From the NCBI RefSeq assembly GCF_009936045.1, contig NZ_QWEQ01000013.1, forward strand, positions 1 to 64,000: 64,000 nucleotides of DNA. The letters run 5' to 3'. A program made the position numbers and the translations under genes. A model generated the notes under the pieces. That model saw only the letters and a list, made by a program, of their open reading frames with translations, was not told the origin of the DNA and made no database searches. Below, in pieces: positions 17,440-25,184 of this stretch; the stretch's first letter is position 1; each line of letters begins with the position of its first letter. Source of the DNA: Emergencia sp. 1XD21-10. GTDB taxonomy: Bacteria > Bacillota > Clostridia > Peptostreptococcales > Anaerovoracaceae.

Positions 17440-17562
17440 AGTTTTTTAGCCCCCTTCCTGACAAAACTGACGTATTTCTTTTATTTTGTCATTTTAGTCA
17501 GGATTTTGGGTGGAAAAGCTGACAAAACTGACAAAAATCATCTATTTTGTCTGCTTTGTCAG
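17375..17562. repeat. Three related inverted repeats over the leader and 5' end of the nuclease-like gene
   Basis: Unit 1: CTGACAGAA (17375-17383) with TTCTGTCAG (17401-17409), inside the coding start. Unit 2: 17458-17501, CTGACAAAACTGAC with a partly matching right arm. Unit 3: CTGACAAAACTGACAAAA (17519-17536) with TTTTGTCTGCTTTGTCAG (17545-17562), 16 of 18 paired. Units 1 and 3 both continue into GTCAGTATTTC, so they are also direct repeats. Operator sites or RNA hairpins are both possible. Confidence 0.75.
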
Positions 17563-17646
17563 TATTTCAACGCAACTCCTAAAATTTTTTGTGGATCGTT
17601 AAGCGTAACTGCAAAAATATAATAATGACAAAGCGGTTCTACTTTC

Positions 17647-17675
17647 ATTGTACAATGTTTGCAGATCGCTTTCAA
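17647..17675 (-). promoter_or_regulatory. sigma-70 promoter for nuclease-like gene, GlmL-like gene and orr
   Basis: Minus strand TTGAAA (complement of 17670-17675), 17-bp spacer, TACAAT (complement of 17647-17652). It implies a leader of about 200 nt containing the hairpin repeats. The region 17563-17774 otherwise holds a short hairpin (TAGCGC/GCGCTA, 17735-17754) and no gene. Confidence 0.6.
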
Positions 17676-17774
17676 CCATTATTTTCCTTTTTTTAAATTT
17701 TTTCCCTGTATCAGTCAGTTCAAGTAGCGCCATGTCCTGCGCTATGACTGCCTAAGCAGCGGCATTTGCAAAAC

Positions 17775-17798
17775 AGGGGCGGGCATTTGCCCGCCCCT
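17775..17798 (-). terminator. GC-rich terminator after oraE
   Basis: AGGGGCGGGCA and TGCCCGCCCCT form a very stable 11-bp stem with a 2-base central gap, 12 bp after the oraE stop. The tail on the minus strand is TGTTTTG. Confidence 0.75.
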
Positions 17799-17809
17799 TA
17801 GGTCTTTCA

Positions 17810-20026
17810 TTACATTTCGCCTCTGCGTCTCTTTGCTTCTTCACATAAGAAAGTTGCAACGTCGATACCGTGAGAGTCTCTGCCGAATCCAGCGTCAATG
17901 CCAGTCTTTACAGCGTCATCAGGAATTACCTGTGTACCGCCGGCAGCGATAATTACCTTATCTCTGATTCCCTTTTCAACAGCCAGGTCGTTGATTCTCT
18001 TCATATTCTTGTAGTGAATATTATCGTGGGAAATGATGGTGGATGCCAGAATTGCATTTGCATTCAATTCTACAGCAGCGTCAACCAGCTTTTCTACCGG
18101 AACGGAAGTGCCCAGGTAGTTTACTTTGATTCCCCATTTTTCGATACCGCCGTGCTTGATGTTGATGATTTCACGAAGACCTACAGAGTGTTCGTCTTCA
18201 CCAACAGTACCGCATACGACAACCATCGGATGATTTTCAAATTCGTTGTACAGAGTTGCATCATCCAGATGATGTGGTTCAGGCGGAATTTCCAGAGCGC
18301 TAGGATCAACATCGAAGTTAACCTTACCCTTCATTTCGATTCTAGTGCCTTCTGCCTCCTGCATTACTTCCTTACTGATTACTTCAGGATTTTCAAGGCC
18401 AAGCTTCTTGCCGATTTCCAGCGCTGCAGCTTCTGCAGTTCTGGTATTTGCAGGGATCATCATGGTCATCATGACTACGCCGTCTCCGCACCATTCCATT
18501 TCAGGCTTGATAGCTTCGCCGTCCAGATACTTAGCAACTTTTTCAAGTCTGCGATCTACGCAGTCTTCTTCATCCAGCTCATCGATGAAGACGATTTTGC
18601 TTCTATCTTCAAAAGTACATCCGCCGATGAGTGCTGCTGGATCTGCAGGATCTCCGCCGTACTGTTCTACATTATTGTAACCGAAGTGTGCAGTTACAGG
18701 AGCCATGTAATCTTCTTCTCTTTCGAAGATATAGCCGTAACCTACGCCGCCTTCTGGATTTCTTGCGATACCATCGCCGTTTCTTTCAGGATATTTTGCA
18801 GAGTCAACGAAGAAGCCTTCCTTAACTGCCTGGAAATATCCGCCGACTTCGATGATTTCTTCCATGAACAGGCAAGCTCTTTCTTTCAGGTCACGAGCCA
18901 TTTCACGGAGCGGACCATCTTTCTTCAGTTCAACCATTTCCATCAGACCGTCCATTGCCAGAAGTGCCTGTTTTGCGTTGTCTACAGCCTCCATGTTGTA
19001 AATGTGCCAAGGCACGTTTCTTCCTTCGTCCGGTGTGATAGTGGACTGAATGTCTGCACTGGTCAGCTTGGAAATAACCATGTTCATAACATGGGTTACA
19101 GTTGCTTCTCTTGCGGAGGAGCAGATATATTTAGTGTTCTGCTGTGCTCTCATTTTGTATCTGCCGCAGAAGTCACGAAGAGCTACTGCATACGGCAGGT
19201 CGTAGTACATACAAGGTGCTGGTGTTGCTGTCGGAGGTACAGTTGACAGCGCAATATTTTCCGGTTTGATGCCTACTTTTTCTGAGAACAGAGAATTGAT
19301 TGCGTGCTGCACGATCAGCTCAGGCATTACTTTCCACGCTTCTCTTGCGGTTGCGTTTGCATTGTGTGCGCCGTCAATCTGCAGAATGCCAGCCCAAGCT
19401 AAAACTTTCTTGGATTCACAAGCGTCTACAAAAGAACGAACGCAGTTGATATCTCTGTAAAGTACGTTGTACTGCGGATCCTGGTGCGCACCGTTGATAC
19501 CTTCTTCTGCGAACATAACAGCTACATCAGGTCCAGCTACGCCGGAAACGTAGGAATGGTAGTTGATTGGACGACCAACTTCATCTTCGATGATATCCAG
19601 TGCTTTTCTCTGTGCTCTCACCTGTTTACGAGTTACAGGAATACCACCAATACCCTGCGGAGTACCTTCCATCAGACCGTCGATATGGGACTGACCCATA
19701 TGACGAATAACCATGATATGGTCAGCGCCATGCCATGCAGCCATTCTCATTCTTCTGATATCGTCTTCAAATCTTCCGGAAGCGATTTCAGTTGTAATAA
19801 CCGGCATCGGCTGCGGATCGATATCTTCAAAGTACTTTGCAGGAGGAAGACCTACGCCGTTCTTCAAAGGTTCGGAGCAATCATGATACTCAAAAGGTCC
19901 CATTTTAAGACCAGGAGCAGGTTTTCTCCAAGTCCAGCCTTTTCTTCTCGGTTCATACTTATCGAGGTCTTTTAAGATGTTTCTAACATCTAATTTTTCA
20001 TTGTGTTTTAAAACCATATCTGCCAT
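17810..20026 (-). CDS. oraE: D-ornithine 4,5-aminomutase, large E subunit (cobalamin/PLP)
   Basis: A 738-residue enzyme that moves the terminal amino group of D-ornithine to C4, giving (2R,4S)-2,4-diaminopentanoate, with adenosylcobalamin and PLP. An N-terminal TIM barrel is followed by a C-terminal Rossmann-type cobalamin domain. Seen: the base-off cobalamin motif DEHSVG at 611-616 (His613) and Lys624 eleven residues later in INIKHGG, matching the known spacing of the cobalamin His and PLP Lys in the Clostridium sticklandii enzyme. SerThr-rich nucleotide-tail contacts (ASTIISHDN) follow. Starts 2 bp after oraS, with AAGGAGG inside the oraS end. Confidence 0.96.
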   Translation of the reverse strand: MADMVLKHNEKLDVRNILKDLDKYEPRRKGWTWRKPAPGLKMGPFEYHDCSEPLKNGVGLPPAKYFEDIDPQPMPVITTEIASGRFEDDIRRMRMAAWHGADHIMVIRHMGQSHIDGLMEGTPQGIGGIPVTRKQVRAQRKALDIIEDEVGRPINYHSYVSGVAGPDVAVMFAEEGINGAHQDPQYNVLYRDINCVRSFVDACESKKVLAWAGILQIDGAHNANATAREAWKVMPELIVQHAINSLFSEKVGIKPENIALSTVPPTATPAPCMYYDLPYAVALRDFCGRYKMRAQQNTKYICSSAREATVTHVMNMVISKLTSADIQSTITPDEGRNVPWHIYNMEAVDNAKQALLAMDGLMEMVELKKDGPLREMARDLKERACLFMEEIIEVGGYFQAVKEGFFVDSAKYPERNGDGIARNPEGGVGYGYIFEREEDYMAPVTAHFGYNNVEQYGGDPADPAALIGGCTFEDRSKIVFIDELDEEDCVDRRLEKVAKYLDGEAIKPEMEWCGDGVVMMTMMIPANTRTAEAAALEIGKKLGLENPEVISKEVMQEAEGTRIEMKGKVNFDVDPSALEIPPEPHHLDDATLYNEFENHPMVVVCGTVGEDEHSVGLREIINIKHGGIEKWGIKVNYLGTSVPVEKLVDAAVELNANAILASTIISHDNIHYKNMKRINDLAVEKGIRDKVIIAAGGTQVIPDDAVKTGIDAGFGRDSHGIDVATFLCEEAKRRRGEM

Positions 20027-20028
20027 CT

Positions 20029-20391
20029 TTATTTACCCTCCTTGAACAGTGCTACTGCATCGTCCCAGTATTCGCCAGCAGCCAGTTTTTCACTAGCCTC
20101 TCTGATGGAGATGCCTTTGTCTTTAGAAATTTTGTAAACTACATGACCTGTTCCGTGTCCCATCAGACCTCTGTCCATGCAGCCTTCTACGATTTTCTGC
20201 GTATCCAGGGAGGAAACGCCCATTCTCAGTAAAACGGCTCTTTCAACGGAAGGGGTTGTGTTTTTTCTTCCCAGTTCAAGAAGCGGGTCAACAACCTGGG
20301 CGGTCAGTTCCCAGAATCTGTTGTAAAGTTCTTCGTCAGAAAGATTTGCGATATGCTTTCTTCTCTGTTCGAAATCGTCTGCTCTTTTCAT
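20029..20391 (-). CDS. oraS: D-ornithine 4,5-aminomutase, small S subunit
   Basis: A 120-residue soluble, mostly helical protein (RADDFEQRRKHIANLSDEELYNRFWEL ... GRKNTTPSVERAVLLRMGVSS) matching OraS in length and sequence style. It associates with OraE to form the active heterotetramer and precedes it, as in other ornithine fermenters. The stretch LMGHGTGHVVYKISKD is characteristic of the family. Confidence 0.93.
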   Translation of the reverse strand: MKRADDFEQRRKHIANLSDEELYNRFWELTAQVVDPLLELGRKNTTPSVERAVLLRMGVSSLDTQKIVEGCMDRGLMGHGTGHVVYKISKDKGISIREASEKLAAGEYWDDAVALFKEGK

Positions 20392-20418
20392 TCTATTTTC
20401 TCCTTTATGCTAAAGATA

Positions 20419-21834
20419 TTAATATCCCAGTTCGGCAAGTGTTGCCATAACAAAATCGGTATCAGTGTTGGTTTCTGCTACTAAGAACTGAATATCCTCG
20501 TCAGTCAGTTTCTCTACGCCTGCCTTCTTTACTGCCTTCTTGATTAAAGACTTTCTGAAGTGAGTGATGTCAGCTTCTTTGTGTTTTACAAAGCTTGGAT
20601 CCTTCGGCAGAATGATGTTCACGCCCGGCTTGTCTTCTTCCTGCGGGTTTCCGAACTTGATTTCGATGCCGTTTTCTCTTGCAAAGTCAAGCTGCGGCTG
20701 AATATGTTTACCAGCGCCGGTGTATTCAGTTTCACTGATGACAAGCACTGCATCTTCAGGCAATTCCTGCGCCAGAGAAAATGCTGCCGCAAGGGCTGTA
20801 TTTCCTGCCGGTCCTCTTTCGATACCCTCAAGATTAGCCAGTGCTTCTGTCATGTACATAACCTCACCCTGTGTTACAGTTACATAACGATCCATGTAAC
20901 GCAGAGGTCTTGCAGCAGAACGCGGAACATCAGAGTGGTCCGGATCAGTTGCATAAGGTACACCAAATCCAGTATGACCTGTGGTGCAGGATTTCTTATT
21001 AAACTGCTCGTCGGAAGCCATGTGCAGTCCGGTCAGGTCGATGGAAGCGGAAACCATTTCTGTATCAACAGCGCCAGCCTTTAATAGACCTCTTGCTGTA
21101 CCTGTCATCATACCGCCGCCTGCATTGGTGCAGACTACCATATCCGGGTCTTTGCCAACCAGTTCACGACACTGCATTGCAATTTCGTAACCCAGTGTTT
21201 CTACGCCGGCAATGCCGAACGGAGAATACAGTGAAGCGTTGAAATATCCGGTGTCTTCCAGAACAGAAAGGAATGTGTAGAACAGTTCAGGTCCTACAGT
21301 CAGCTGAATAACTTCAGCGCCGTAAGCTTCGCATTTTCTTGCTTTTTCTACAATTTCAGGCTGTCCAACACCTTTGGAATCGTAACATTCCTGTACGATG
21401 ATACATTCCATTCCCTGCATTGCTGCCTGGGAAGCAACTGCTGCACCGTAGTTTCCGGAAGTTGCTGCGATAACGCCTTTATAACCTAATTTCTTAGCGT
21501 GTGCTACTGCACATGCCGCTCTTCTTGCTTTAAAGGAACCGGACGCGTTGGCTGCCTCGTCCTTTGCAAAAATTCTTGCGCCATAGCCCGGCTTTGCATA
21601 TTTTCTTGCCAGCGCGGTCAGGTTGCGCAATTCAATCAGCGGTGTGTTTCCTACTGCAGTTTTTGCCTGAATCTTTGCAACTTCTTCCAGGGTGTAACCG
21701 GTGGATTTCATCAGTGCCTCATAGTCAAAAGCTACTGAACCGGATTCAAATTCTGCGTAGTCAAGACCCAGTGCTTTTCTCTGAATCTCATTGGATCTGC
21801 CCATAACGGAATCATAATCTTTTGCCAGTGTCAT
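20419..21834 (-). CDS. ortB: 2-amino-4-oxopentanoate thiolase, beta (PLP) subunit
   Basis: A 471-residue fold-type II PLP protein. The Schiff-base lysine is in NASGSFKARRA (Lys102), followed by ATSGNYGAAVASQAAMQG and the glycine-rich phosphate loop VCTNAGGGMMTGTARG. With OrtA it cleaves 2-amino-4-oxopentanoate with coenzyme A into acetyl-CoA and D-alanine, the energy-yielding step of the oxidative ornithine pathway. It overlaps the ortA stop by one base (TAATG), so synthesis of the two subunits is coupled. Confidence 0.94.
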   Translation of the reverse strand: MTLAKDYDSVMGRSNEIQRKALGLDYAEFESGSVAFDYEALMKSTGYTLEEVAKIQAKTAVGNTPLIELRNLTALARKYAKPGYGARIFAKDEAANASGSFKARRAACAVAHAKKLGYKGVIAATSGNYGAAVASQAAMQGMECIIVQECYDSKGVGQPEIVEKARKCEAYGAEVIQLTVGPELFYTFLSVLEDTGYFNASLYSPFGIAGVETLGYEIAMQCRELVGKDPDMVVCTNAGGGMMTGTARGLLKAGAVDTEMVSASIDLTGLHMASDEQFNKKSCTTGHTGFGVPYATDPDHSDVPRSAARPLRYMDRYVTVTQGEVMYMTEALANLEGIERGPAGNTALAAAFSLAQELPEDAVLVISETEYTGAGKHIQPQLDFARENGIEIKFGNPQEEDKPGVNIILPKDPSFVKHKEADITHFRKSLIKKAVKKAGVEKLTDEDIQFLVAETNTDTDFVMATLAELGY

Positions 21835-22133
21835 TATTTGTCACCTCCAAACATGATTTCTCTCAGCTGTTTGTCAATCTCGATGATTTCAGGGACAAAT
21901 TTGCCGTAGCTGTGTGTATAGTACGGGTTTACTTCAATTAAAGTGCCCTTTTCCATACGACCGCATGCAGTTTTTACGGTAACAACATCACCGATTTCTG
22001 CATCTTCCTGCAAAGTGCCCTTGGTCCACATCTGCAGGTCACATTTCTGTGTATCTTCAGGAATTTTAGCAGTTCTTTCTTCTGCCTTGAGTACTACAGA
22101 GTGGATGCGTACCCATTCTCCTTTTTTTACCAT
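21834..22133 (-). CDS. ortA: 2-amino-4-oxopentanoate thiolase, alpha subunit
   Basis: A 99-residue subunit, all-beta in appearance (GEWVRIHSVVLKAEERTAKIPEDT, TLIEVNPYYTHSYGKFVPEI), matching OrtA. The open frame includes an ATG at 22142, but AGGAG abuts that codon; the ATG at 22133 lies 9 bp after AGGAG and is the likelier start. Works with OrtB in CoA-dependent thiolysis. It is preceded by an unusually structured 190-bp intercistronic stretch. Confidence 0.93.
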   Translation of the reverse strand: MVKKGEWVRIHSVVLKAEERTAKIPEDTQKCDLQMWTKGTLQEDAEIGDVVTVKTACGRMEKGTLIEVNPYYTHSYGKFVPEIIEIDKQLREIMFGGDK

Positions 22134-22178
22134 TTTAATCATCTCCTACATTATTTATATAGTATGACGCCGCTTGCG

Positions 22179-22311
22179 CCAGCTATCTTACGTCTCTCAT
22201 AGTAACCTAGAAGACGCTGGATTTTTTGTTCACAGCGAGGCAGCAAGTCATCGAAACACGGAGGTACTTGTGTGAATTTAAGTACTGAACGATGAGACTG
22301 ACAACGCTGTG
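22179..22311 (-). other. Structured intercistronic RNA region between ord and ortA
   Basis: Two large hairpins. The first to be transcribed is 22231-22311: CACAGCG/CGCTGTG outer stem, CATCG/CGATG middle, GTACTT/AAGTAC inner. The second is 22179-22220: CCAGC/GCTGG outer and CGTCT/AGACG inner. Neither has a clear U-tract. Could be an RNA-processing or differential-stability element, a small RNA, or an inserted repeat. I do not recognise its class. Confidence 0.55.
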
Positions 22312-22332
22312 GACAAATAAGACAAGTCTTAA

Positions 22333-23394
22333 TTATTTAACCAGTTTGCAGTCTTCCTCGATCATATTTCTCATGTCGCCCATGATTGCGTGAGGAACTG
22401 GAATGTCGATCATAGTCTTAAGACCAGGTCTTGCGTTGATTACGTGCGGAATGCAGTTCATGATCATAGCCATAGTTCCGATACCGCCTTCGATTTCCGG
22501 AGTATTAGCCATGTTTACAGGAGGATTACCCTTAATTTCTACGTAGTCACCTGTGAATACGCCAACCTGCTCAGGTTCGATCTGCTGCGGATGATCCATT
22601 TCGATCTTAACTTCGCCGTCAACAGTTCCCCAGCCCTTCATTGCAACGCCTGCAACCTGACCAGCTGCTGCGAAGCCGTAAGGAGATTTTCTGTCTACAT
22701 CAGTCACGATCGGTTCCATATCCTGTTCAAACTTCTCAAGGTTCCAGCCCAGCGCATCGCAGATCATGCCAACGGATTCTGCGAATCCTACGTGACCTGC
22801 CATAGTGCCGTCTGCTTTTCTCTTGTTGAAATCTTCTACTTCTACGCCAATTCCCTGTTCTTCCATTACAGCAGGACCAAACGGAGATAAGCTGTTTACT
22901 CTTCTGGAAACGATGTGATCAACGGATTCACAAGCGCCAGTCCACAGGATTACGAGAAGGTCCATAATCAGACCAGGGTTGATACCAGTACCCAGTACAG
23001 TTACGCCGTTCTTCTTTGCGATTTCATCCAGCTTCTTAGCCAGTTCAGGTTCCTGTGCCTGCGGATAAGCCATTTCTTCAGCGGAAGTGATGACGTTCAT
23101 GCCGTTTTCCATAACCTTAACCAGTTTGTCATATACTTTTGCAGTGAAAGAGTCTGTGCAAACTACTACGATGTCTGCTGCACCTGGTTTGATTACTTCA
23201 TCTGCAGTGCCAACGATAACATCTTCTCTGTCGCCTCTTTCGATACCAGGCACTACTTCATACAGGCTCTTGCCCAGCTTTGCGCCGATGTCGATTGCGC
23301 CGACAATGTCAACACCCTGTTTCTTTACTAACATTTTGCCGATTCCGCCGCCCATAGCGCCGAGTCCCCAAAGGATTACTTTTACATTTTTCAT
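22333..23394 (-). CDS. ord: 2,4-diaminopentanoate dehydrogenase
   Basis: A 353-residue NAD(P)-dependent dehydrogenase. N-terminal Rossmann motif VILWGLGAMGGGIGKML (residues about 6-22), then AADIVVVCTDSFTAKVYDKL and GVTVLGTGINPGLIMDLL, in the dihydrodipicolinate-reductase-like fold of Ord. It oxidatively deaminates 2,4-diaminopentanoate to 2-amino-4-oxopentanoate and ammonia. First gene of the sigma-54-driven operon ord-ortA-ortB-oraS-oraE. Confidence 0.95.
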   Translation of the reverse strand: MKNVKVILWGLGAMGGGIGKMLVKKQGVDIVGAIDIGAKLGKSLYEVVPGIERGDREDVIVGTADEVIKPGAADIVVVCTDSFTAKVYDKLVKVMENGMNVITSAEEMAYPQAQEPELAKKLDEIAKKNGVTVLGTGINPGLIMDLLVILWTGACESVDHIVSRRVNSLSPFGPAVMEEQGIGVEVEDFNKRKADGTMAGHVGFAESVGMICDALGWNLEKFEQDMEPIVTDVDRKSPYGFAAAGQVAGVAMKGWGTVDGEVKIEMDHPQQIEPEQVGVFTGDYVEIKGNPPVNMANTPEIEGGIGTMAMIMNCIPHVINARPGLKTMIDIPVPHAIMGDMRNMIEEDCKLVK

Positions 23395-23476
23395 TTGCTT
23401 TTCTCTCCTTTTAATAAATCATTACTATAATATGAATTGACTTTGAAACGCGTTTTCGCGTGATGCCTATATATAA

Positions 23477-23493
23477 AGCAACAACCATGCCAA
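23477..23493 (-). promoter_or_regulatory. sigma-54 promoter of the ornithine operon
   Basis: Minus strand TTGGCATGGTTGTTGCT: GG and GC elements exactly 10 bp apart, close to the consensus TTGGCACG-N4-TTGCW. It is 83 bp before the ord start codon. Confidence 0.85.
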
Positions 23494-23543
23494 ATATTCC
23501 CGTGTATACATGATACAATTTCGCCGCAATAATTTCATAAAAA

Positions 23544-23581
23544 TAGTGGTTTTCAGCACTTATTCTGTGCAAAAACCACTA
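23544..23581 (-). terminator. Terminator of the RocR-like regulator gene
   Basis: TAGTGGTTTT (23544-23553) pairs perfectly with AAAACCACTA (23572-23581), inner GCAC/GTGC, followed on the minus strand by TTTTTATG. It insulates the regulator from the sigma-54 operon. Confidence 0.85.
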
Positions 23582-23648
23582 AATAACTCTCGCAGATTGC
23601 GGAAATTTTTAAATTTTGAAGTGACCGCATTTCTAATTCAGCGGGCAC

Positions 23649-23690
23649 AATGCAAATTTTTTGGCATTATATATGCAAATATTTTTGCAT
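23649..23690. promoter_or_regulatory. Upstream activator sites for the ornithine operon (two palindromes)
   Basis: ATGCAAA-TATT-TTTGCAT (23673-23690) is a perfect dyad; AATGCAAA-TTTT-TTGGCATT (23649-23668) is the same with one arm degenerate. Centres are 24 bp apart and about 160-200 bp upstream of the -24 element, normal for enhancer sites. The same dyad occurs in the regulator's own promoter (25151-25166). Confidence 0.7.
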
Positions 23691-23704
23691 TCCGGCGCCT
23701 TTTC

Positions 23705-25096
23705 TCAACCTTTAATCCCATATTTTTTCAATTTATGCTGCAAGGTCTGCCGCTTAATATGCAGGGCTTCTGCGGTCTTCGAAATATTTCCACCTTCGGA
23801 AATCATTACCTCTCTGATAATTTCTTTCTCCAGATTATCAAGATACTGATCGAGCGGCCCCTTCCGATCCCATTTTTCAACATCAGCGCCGATTGCATCT
23901 ACCTGCATCGGCATCTGCAATAGTTTTTCTGTCAGCACGTGTTCCCTGTCTGCCATAGCGACCGACTGCATAATAATATTTTCCAGTTCACGCACATTGC
24001 CCGGATAATTATAATCACAAAGACGCTGCAATGCATGTTCTGATACCATCCAGACTTCTTTTCCAAAGCGCTCATTGTGCTTTTCCAGCAGTTTTTCTGT
24101 CAATACTGGAATATCTTCAAGGCGGCTGCGCAGCGGCGGAATGGAGATATTTACTACATTAAGCCGGTAATAAAGGTCCTTTCGAAGTTTGCCTTCTTCT
24201 ATGAGTTTTTCTGGTGGTTCGTTGACCGTGGCAATAATTCTCACATCAATGGGAATATCCCTGCTTCCACCAACTCTTCTGATATAATCCTCCTGCAGCA
24301 CGCGCAGCAGCTTGCTCTGTAAATCATACGGCATGGAGTTGATTTCATCCAGCAGCAGAGTGCCGCCATTAGCTTGTTCAAAGAGCCCGGCTCTATCCAT
24401 CGCCCCGGTAAACCCGCCTTTTGTGGTTCCGAATAAGATGCCCTCAAGCAAGGATTCCGGCAGCGCTGCGCAGTTCTGCGCCAAAAACGGATTTTGCCTG
24501 CGAGCACTGGCATAATGGATACTCTGGGCAATCAGTTCTTTTCCCGTTCCTGTTTCCCCATAGATAAATACCGATGCATCGTTGCCTGCCGCCCGCTTTG
24601 CCCGTTCCAAAACCGCAGTAAACAGCGAACTGTTTCCGATGAGGTCATCAAAAGTATACTTCTTCAGCTTCGGTCTTGCCTCTTTAGGCTTTATCTCTTT
24701 TTCCCGCAGCTGCAAAATGGTATCACTCATGGAACGAATATTGGTTACATCTCTTGCAACTTCAATAGCTGCAATGGTTTTTCCTTCATGGATTACAGGT
24801 ACAGTGCTGTTGATTGTTGCGATTTCCTTGCCATATAAGCTGGTATAGGACTGTTGTTTATTGCGGATTTCAACGTTTTTCTTTAAAGCCTGATACATGG
24901 TGCTTTCTTCCAGCTTTACACCGGGAAACGCTTTTGCAAAAGGCTTTCCGATGACATCGTCAATGCGAATCTGCTCCATGTCCGCCATAATTTGATTATA
25001 GAACATGCCCACGCCGTCTGTGTCTACCACGTAAATCCCCATGTCTACGAGATTGATCAGCGCTTCCAGTATTTTTTTATATTCCTCTGCGGTCAA
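23705..25096 (-). CDS. RocR-like sigma-54-dependent activator (PAS, AAA+, Fis HTH)
   Basis: A 463-residue enhancer-binding protein. Order: PAS sensor (about 1-120), AAA+ domain with Walker A GETGTGKE at 180-187, the sigma-54 contact loop GGFTGA at 227-232 (canonical GAFTGA, so an Ala-to-Gly change), then a Fis-type HTH ending KTAEALHIKRQTLQHKLKKYG. It resembles RocR, which activates arginine/ornithine catabolism. The start is a TTG at 25096 with AGGAGG 8 bp upstream. Located directly upstream of the ornithine operon, it is very likely its activator and senses ornithine or a related ligand by PAS (inference). Confidence 0.88.
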   Translation of the reverse strand: MTAEEYKKILEALINLVDMGIYVVDTDGVGMFYNQIMADMEQIRIDDVIGKPFAKAFPGVKLEESTMYQALKKNVEIRNKQQSYTSLYGKEIATINSTVPVIHEGKTIAAIEVARDVTNIRSMSDTILQLREKEIKPKEARPKLKKYTFDDLIGNSSLFTAVLERAKRAAGNDASVFIYGETGTGKELIAQSIHYASARRQNPFLAQNCAALPESLLEGILFGTTKGGFTGAMDRAGLFEQANGGTLLLDEINSMPYDLQSKLLRVLQEDYIRRVGGSRDIPIDVRIIATVNEPPEKLIEEGKLRKDLYYRLNVVNISIPPLRSRLEDIPVLTEKLLEKHNERFGKEVWMVSEHALQRLCDYNYPGNVRELENIIMQSVAMADREHVLTEKLLQMPMQVDAIGADVEKWDRKGPLDQYLDNLEKEIIREVMISEGGNISKTAEALHIKRQTLQHKLKKYGIKG

Positions 25097-25126
25097 GTCT
25101 CCGTACCTCCTGCTTTTTTCTCTTCT

Positions 25127-25155
25127 ATTTTACACGATTTCCTGCACAAGTGCAA
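25127..25155 (-). promoter_or_regulatory. sigma-70 promoter of the RocR-like gene
   Basis: Minus strand TTGCAC (complement of 25150-25155), 17-bp spacer, TAAAAT (complement of 25127-25132). Confidence 0.65.
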
Positions 25156-25166
25156 ATTTTTTTGCA
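25151..25166. promoter_or_regulatory. Autoregulatory operator, TGCAAA-N4-TTTGCA
   Basis: Perfect dyad TGCAAA-TTTT-TTTGCA overlapping the -35 box of the regulator promoter. It is identical in layout to the enhancer sites at 23649-23690, suggesting that the regulator represses its own gene. Confidence 0.65.
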
Positions 25167-25184
25167 GAAAAGTTCAACTATAAT

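Noticed and set aside
17375-17562. Possible CRISPR array from repeated CTGACAAAACTGAC
   Set aside because: The units are inverted repeats of unequal spacing with only three copies, no constant-length spacers and no cas genes nearby.
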